From a virus: a stretch of 33,354 bases of DNA. The stretch covers positions 1 through 33,354 of IMG/VR virus record IMGVR_UViG_3300030060_007603. One strand, written 5' to 3'. Shown piece by piece: positions 30,106-33,354 of this stretch. The notes beneath the pieces were generated by a model, which was not told where the DNA came from, made no database searches, and was given only the letters and a program-made list of their open reading frames with translations. The position numbers and the translations under genes are program-made. Within the stretch, counting starts at the first letter, position 1; each line of letters opens with the position of its first letter.

Positions 30106-30582
30106 TCATCTTTGTAATCTTAAATTATGTATCGGCTCTTTTTCACTAGCTTTGATAGTTCCTGATGAATCCTCATCATATTCTACCCCATCACGTAGCA
30201 CAGCTTGAAACTCTTCAGCATATTTTGATCTATAGTAATCCATCTGTACTTGAAAACTATCTTTACCTTCTCCTGTATCTGGGTCTCTAAACTTTGATAG
30301 CATAGGAAAAATATATTCGCCTAATGCTTTATAACAAACTGATCTTCTCCATTGAGTTGCTGTGAGTTTGGAGTTTTGTAATTCTAATGTTGTTACTTTT
30401 GTAATGTCTTTGTATCTTACTGTATGTCTGTATCTTTCCCACCATTCTTCACGTACTTGTCTAATAACATCGTCCTCTGCGTGTTGTAGTTGTGTATCAA
30501 AACTACTAATACCGAAACTAGCAATATCTGGTTGATATTCTTGCACATGGCTTAATGCTACTGAAAATACTGAAGTTGCCAT
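30106..30582 (-). CDS. Head-tail connector protein (gp6-like)
   Basis: 158 residues: FDTQLQHAEDDVIRQVREEWWERYRHTVRYKDI, then LTATQWRRSVCYKALGEYIFPMLSKF and FQVQMDYYRSKYAEEFQAVLRDGVEYD. A helical adaptor with WR-x-xCYKxLGEYIxPxLxKF resembles connectors in marine siphoviruses. Follows the capsid and a small gene. Confidence 0.65.
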   Translation of the reverse strand: MATSVFSVALSHVQEYQPDIASFGISSFDTQLQHAEDDVIRQVREEWWERYRHTVRYKDITKVTTLELQNSKLTATQWRRSVCYKALGEYIFPMLSKFRDPDTGEGKDSFQVQMDYYRSKYAEEFQAVLRDGVEYDEDSSGTIKASEKEPIHNLRLQR

Positions 30583-30585
30583 TAT

Positions 30586-30729
30586 TTACTTTTTTTTCTT
30601 TTTTGGTTTTTTTTCTGTTTTTTCTACAGGGCTATAACCTTTGATTTCCCAATAGTTTAAGTTTTTTTTGTAATCATCTTCCTTACGTTCAATGATCCTA
30701 TCGCCTTTTTTTAATTTAATCATGCTCAT
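30586..30729 (-). CDS. Small Lys-rich protein after major capsid
   Basis: 47 residues: MSMIKLKKGDRIIERKEDDYKKNLNYWEIKGYSPVEKTEKK and a Lys tail. GAGG precedes ATG 30729 by 7 nt. IKLKKGDRIIER-EDDY--NL-YWE-KGY is a conserved-looking pattern beside capsid genes. Likely minor head or connector peptide. Confidence 0.6.
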   Translation of the reverse strand: MSMIKLKKGDRIIERKEDDYKKNLNYWEIKGYSPVEKTEKKPKKKKK

Positions 30730-30745
30730 AATTTACCTCGTTTAA

Positions 30746-30766
30746 TGGGGAGGATAAACCTCCCCA
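30746..30766 (-). terminator. GC-rich hairpin directly after major capsid
   Basis: TGGGGAGG (746-753) and CCTCCCCA (759-766) pair perfectly around a 5-nt loop, in the 48-nt gap after the capsid stop. No strong U-run follows (TTAAACG), so it may be a partial terminator or a 3'-end stabiliser that keeps capsid mRNA abundant relative to downstream genes. Confidence 0.5.
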
Positions 30767-30777
30767 CATAAAAGTTA

Positions 30778-31620
30778 TTAGTTGATTACTGATTCGTTTA
30801 GCATTTCAATGCCATACGTATCATGAATCTCACCTACGCCATACACTGCAGTTGCGACGATTTCGTCTGCTCTGAGTGAAGCATCACGTTGGCTCTCAAT
30901 CTTTAGATCTTGCATCATAGCTAGAGCTAAAGCGTCTTGAGAAAATACTCCACCTTTACAGTTATCTGTATCAGAAGTACCATCAACATTTGATGATTCA
31001 AATATTTGAACACCAGCGATCTGTCCAATGAAACCAGTTCTCATAGCTTCATTTTGTAAATCACCATTGTTAGGATTTACGAAAGTATTTGTTAGTGATT
31101 TTTTCACATTGTAAATAACTTTCGGATTGAATACACCATAGTAAGGTCCAGGAACATTAGCTTGTCTTAAAGTAGCTACTGCTTTGAAAATGTTATCTAT
31201 AGTTAATTCAGTTCCAGCTCCACCGATGCTTGTTGAAAAACCATCAAACAATGCAGTTAGATCTGTGTCAATTTTTTTAGCGATTGCTTCGCCAAATAAT
31301 CTACCGACATCTCCTGCAACATTTCTTGGTGCAGAATTTCTCGCTAAATCTGTTAATGTAGTCATGATTCCTACTTCTGACGCTGTAATAGTTACAGAAG
31401 TTGGGTTCACGGCTGTATTAGTTAAGTCTGTCGCTTCGTTTACAGCACTCGCACTTACTGATGAATAAATCGGTACTTCTACAGATTTACCACCACCAGC
31501 GATTGTGTAATTACGAACTAGACCTCGCATTATTGATTGCTCTTGAGCAACAAATAACGCTTCCTGTACTATCTCAGTATATAGCTCCGACAGGGTGGAG
31601 CTGGTCGTTTCGTTAGCCAT
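30778..31620 (-). CDS. Major capsid protein (HK97 fold)
   Basis: 280 residues. MANETTSSTLSELYTEIVQEALFVAQEQSIMRGLVRNYTIAGGGKS gives the N-arm. KSVEVPIYSSVSASAVNEATDLT is the E-loop region, and the P-domain helix is RNVAGDVGRLFGEAIAKKIDTDLTALFDGFST. The A-domain has PYYGVFNPKVIYNVKKSL and FIGQIAGVQIFESSNV; the end DLKIESQRDASLRADEIVATAVYGVGEIHDTYG is typical of HK97-type capsids. It follows the scaffold gene. No protease gene is visible, so maturation may not need cleavage. Confidence 0.85.
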   Translation of the reverse strand: MANETTSSTLSELYTEIVQEALFVAQEQSIMRGLVRNYTIAGGGKSVEVPIYSSVSASAVNEATDLTNTAVNPTSVTITASEVGIMTTLTDLARNSAPRNVAGDVGRLFGEAIAKKIDTDLTALFDGFSTSIGGAGTELTIDNIFKAVATLRQANVPGPYYGVFNPKVIYNVKKSLTNTFVNPNNGDLQNEAMRTGFIGQIAGVQIFESSNVDGTSDTDNCKGGVFSQDALALAMMQDLKIESQRDASLRADEIVATAVYGVGEIHDTYGIEMLNESVIN

Positions 31621-31635
31621 TTCGTATTACTCCTT

Positions 31636-32352
31636 TTAGCTTCGTGTTAAATCAATGACAGTGGGTTTACTATCCCTATCCTTTTTATATTCAGCATAAC
31701 GCTTTCTATCTTCAGGTTTTGTCATATCTAAGTCCGCAATATTAAATGGCTTTGCGTCAACCGTACCCACATTTGCCTTACTTCCAGACCCTCTAGGGGT
31801 TGCCGATTGGAAGTGAGGATTCTGCGTAATGAACTCTGAAACATAATCGTCAATGCTTAAAAGTTCTCCTTCTTTATTATAGCGTGGTTGATTATTTTCC
31901 GCAAGTACTTCTACTCTACCATCATCGCTTAATTTCACATTAGTTCTAAGTAGATCAGAAACTTGTTTAGGATTAATCGCTTTATGTTTAGATGCCGAAG
32001 TTAATAATGAACCATCTATCTTAATACTTTCTATTTCTGATTTTAGTTTATCTATTTCAGAATTAGATTTGTCAGCTTGTTGTTTAAGTATGTCCTCAAA
32101 CTCTCCTCGCTTTTTTTGTTCCTCTAGTTTAATTTTTTCTTTTTCCTCTTTGAGATTTCTAGCCTCATCAGGATTAATACCTTCATAAAGTTTTTCATAC
32201 TTTGATCTTTCTCTAGCTAGTCTTCTCTCAATAATTTTATCAACCTCACTTTGTGATATGAGAGCTTCTTTATCTTTAGGCTCTTCTTTAGGTTGCTCTT
32301 GTGTTTCTACCTGTTCTTTGTTCTCCATCTCCGTTTTTTGCTCGTCAGCCAT
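31636..32352 (-). CDS. Scaffold protein
   Basis: 238 residues, mostly charged helix: EVDKIIERRLARERSKYEKLYEG, then a coiled coil (about 65-110) and a folded C-terminal half with IDDYVSEFITQNPHFQ and RGSGSKANVG. The layout, an acidic N-terminus, a coiled coil and a position directly before the major capsid gene, matches phage scaffold proteins of the minor structural gp20 type. Guides capsid assembly and leaves before packaging. Confidence 0.75.
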   Translation of the reverse strand: MADEQKTEMENKEQVETQEQPKEEPKDKEALISQSEVDKIIERRLARERSKYEKLYEGINPDEARNLKEEKEKIKLEEQKKRGEFEDILKQQADKSNSEIDKLKSEIESIKIDGSLLTSASKHKAINPKQVSDLLRTNVKLSDDGRVEVLAENNQPRYNKEGELLSIDDYVSEFITQNPHFQSATPRGSGSKANVGTVDAKPFNIADLDMTKPEDRKRYAEYKKDRDSKPTVIDLTRS

Positions 32353-32386
32353 AATAAACTCCTTTTTTATAAGTATATATTAATTT

Positions 32387-33160
32387 TTATTCATCTACAA
32401 TAGGCAACCAATGATGTCTACAGTTGTAACCACCTCTAACAATAAATGGATCTCCTTCAGCTTTGCCTTCCCAATTTCTTTTCCAAATCCTTCTAATTTC
32501 GCCTTCATCGTATATCTTATCAAGATGTTCAACACAGTGAGGTCTAGATTCTTTGACTAGTGTTCCAGCGTATTCAAATCTTTCAATACCAGCTTCTCTA
32601 GATTTATAGATTGTAAACTGTCCGTCAAACTGCATGAGAGAGTCGTGTACTATCTGTCTTGCTGAACCTCTAAAAGTTCTGCCTCCTCTATCTAATGTAC
32701 CTGTTATCGCTCCTTTTAGATCTTGTACTAAATCCTCAAAAGGTCGTCCAGCTATTGCGTTTTGATATGCAATACCACTAATTTTTTCAAAATATTCGTT
32801 AGCGACATCTTCAAAACCAGCAAACGCTTGATACTTTAGTTGGGTAATAACATTCCTATCTATCCTTGTTAGAAACTTAAATTCATCTGGCACATTCAAT
32901 CTACCAAACTCGTCTAGGAACTCTTTCACAATCTCGTCATAATCTCTAACGAAAGCGTCAACCTGTGTTACATAAGTGTCTTGTATTAGCTGTCTTATGT
33001 TTGTTCTAAGTTCTATTGCTATTTGAGTTGATAATATTGCTTCATCATCTACAGCACTCGTAATTAATGCTACGATTCTGTTTTCTAAATTTTCTAAAGT
33101 TCTAAGTAATTGTTCTTCGTGTTTATCTAATAGCTGGTCTAATATTGCCTCTCTGCTCAT
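32387..33160 (-). CDS. MuF-like head morphogenesis protein
   Basis: 257 residues. The C-terminal half is a MuF domain (Mu gpF/SPP1 gp7): YQNAIAGRPFEDLVQDLKGAI, DSLMQFDGQFTIYKSREAGIERFEYAGTLVKESRPHC, KIYDEGEIRRIW and DPFIVRGGYNCRHHWLPI, with the conserved RPHC, GGYNCRHxW. The N-terminal helical half (20-120) would bind the portal. Usually follows portal, which fits a circular map joining the window ends. Start overlaps the HTH gene by 38 nt. Confidence 0.75.
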   Translation of the reverse strand: MSREAILDQLLDKHEEQLLRTLENLENRIVALITSAVDDEAILSTQIAIELRTNIRQLIQDTYVTQVDAFVRDYDEIVKEFLDEFGRLNVPDEFKFLTRIDRNVITQLKYQAFAGFEDVANEYFEKISGIAYQNAIAGRPFEDLVQDLKGAITGTLDRGGRTFRGSARQIVHDSLMQFDGQFTIYKSREAGIERFEYAGTLVKESRPHCVEHLDKIYDEGEIRRIWKRNWEGKAEGDPFIVRGGYNCRHHWLPIVDE

Positions 33161-33350
33161 GATCCATGTTTATATACATTTTTAGTATGACAGGCAACCA
33201 ATGAGGTACACTAGACTTACCAGATATGTATCTGTTAATCTTTATACGTTGATAAGGTTTTAAATTACTTGTATTAAATATTAGTCTAGCCAAATCGGAT
33301 TGTGATAATCCGATCTGGTCTAATGTTTTTTTTAATTCTTTTGGTTGCAT
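33123..33350 (-). CDS. Small HTH (Cro/C1-like) DNA-binding protein
   Basis: 75 residues: MQPKELKKTLDQIGLSQSDLARL, a HTH of the XRE kind (LSQSDLARLI then KINRYISGKSSVP), ending in LPVILKMYINMDHEQRGNIRP. The ATG is 5 bases from the window edge, so the ribosome site is cut off and a longer gene cannot be excluded. Likely a repressor or regulator; unusual ahead of a head morphogenesis gene. Confidence 0.7.
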   Translation of the reverse strand: MQPKELKKTLDQIGLSQSDLARLIFNTSNLKPYQRIKINRYISGKSSVPHWLPVILKMYINMDHEQRGNIRPAIR

Positions 33351-33354
33351 TACC

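Overview
The window is about 33.4 kb of AT-rich DNA (roughly one third G+C by eye). It is almost all of the genome of a tailed double-stranded DNA phage with a long, flexible, siphovirus-like tail. Supporting features are a tape measure protein, a lambda-like tail tip, a tail tube protein, and a G/GT tail chaperone pair with a slippery A-run. Several genes resemble families seen in uncultured marine phages: fibre leaders starting MAYIGK, small Lys/Arg-rich proteins beside portal and lysis genes, and a holin of the gene-transfer-agent type. A marine alphaproteobacterial host is my inference, not something the sequence proves. I see no integrase, DNA polymerase, tRNA or CRISPR array. Genes are packed with 1-4 nt overlaps (TAATG, ATGA), so most of the genome is a few long, translationally coupled operons.

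Layout. Two arms diverge from a control region at 8316-8507. Leftward on the minus strand are a VRR-NUC nuclease, a replication initiator, a small protein, a ParB-like protein, a TET/JBP dioxygenase, an FkbM methyltransferase, terS, terL, portal, three basic proteins, then a separately transcribed ArdC-like cassette and a DUF3768-like gene cut by the left edge. Rightward on the plus strand (8508-11614) is an early operon: unknown proteins, a lipoprotein, a putative single-strand annealing protein, an HNH protein and a PD-(D/E)XK nuclease. It ends in a structured non-coding stretch and an intrinsic terminator. The rest (33350 down to 11809) is the minus-strand morphogenesis and lysis arm: HTH protein, MuF-like protein, scaffold, major capsid, connectors, tail tube, chaperones, tape measure, tail tip, three fibre/small-partner modules, secreted proteins, lysis genes and small basic proteins. 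If the molecule is circular or permuted, the left edge would lead into the right edge, joining portal and capsid genes in one direction; the ends do not visibly overlap.

How the genes may work together. The ParB-like, TET/JBP and FkbM genes overlap one another and lie just upstream of terS. They form a plausible DNA base hypermodification cassette tied to packaging: oxidation of a base methyl group, perhaps capped by a methyl group. No cytosine-5 methyltransferase is visible, so the oxidised base could be thymine or a host-made 5-methylcytosine. The ArdC-like and DUF3768-like genes also suggest defence against host restriction. Three copies of a C1q-like fibre, each followed by a small WNVDGL-motif protein, suggest an expanded receptor-binding apparatus. 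Several genes under 60 codons, including an 18-residue Cys-rich peptide, a 26-residue poly-Lys protein and a 36-residue membrane peptide, are supported by overlaps or ribosome binding sites.
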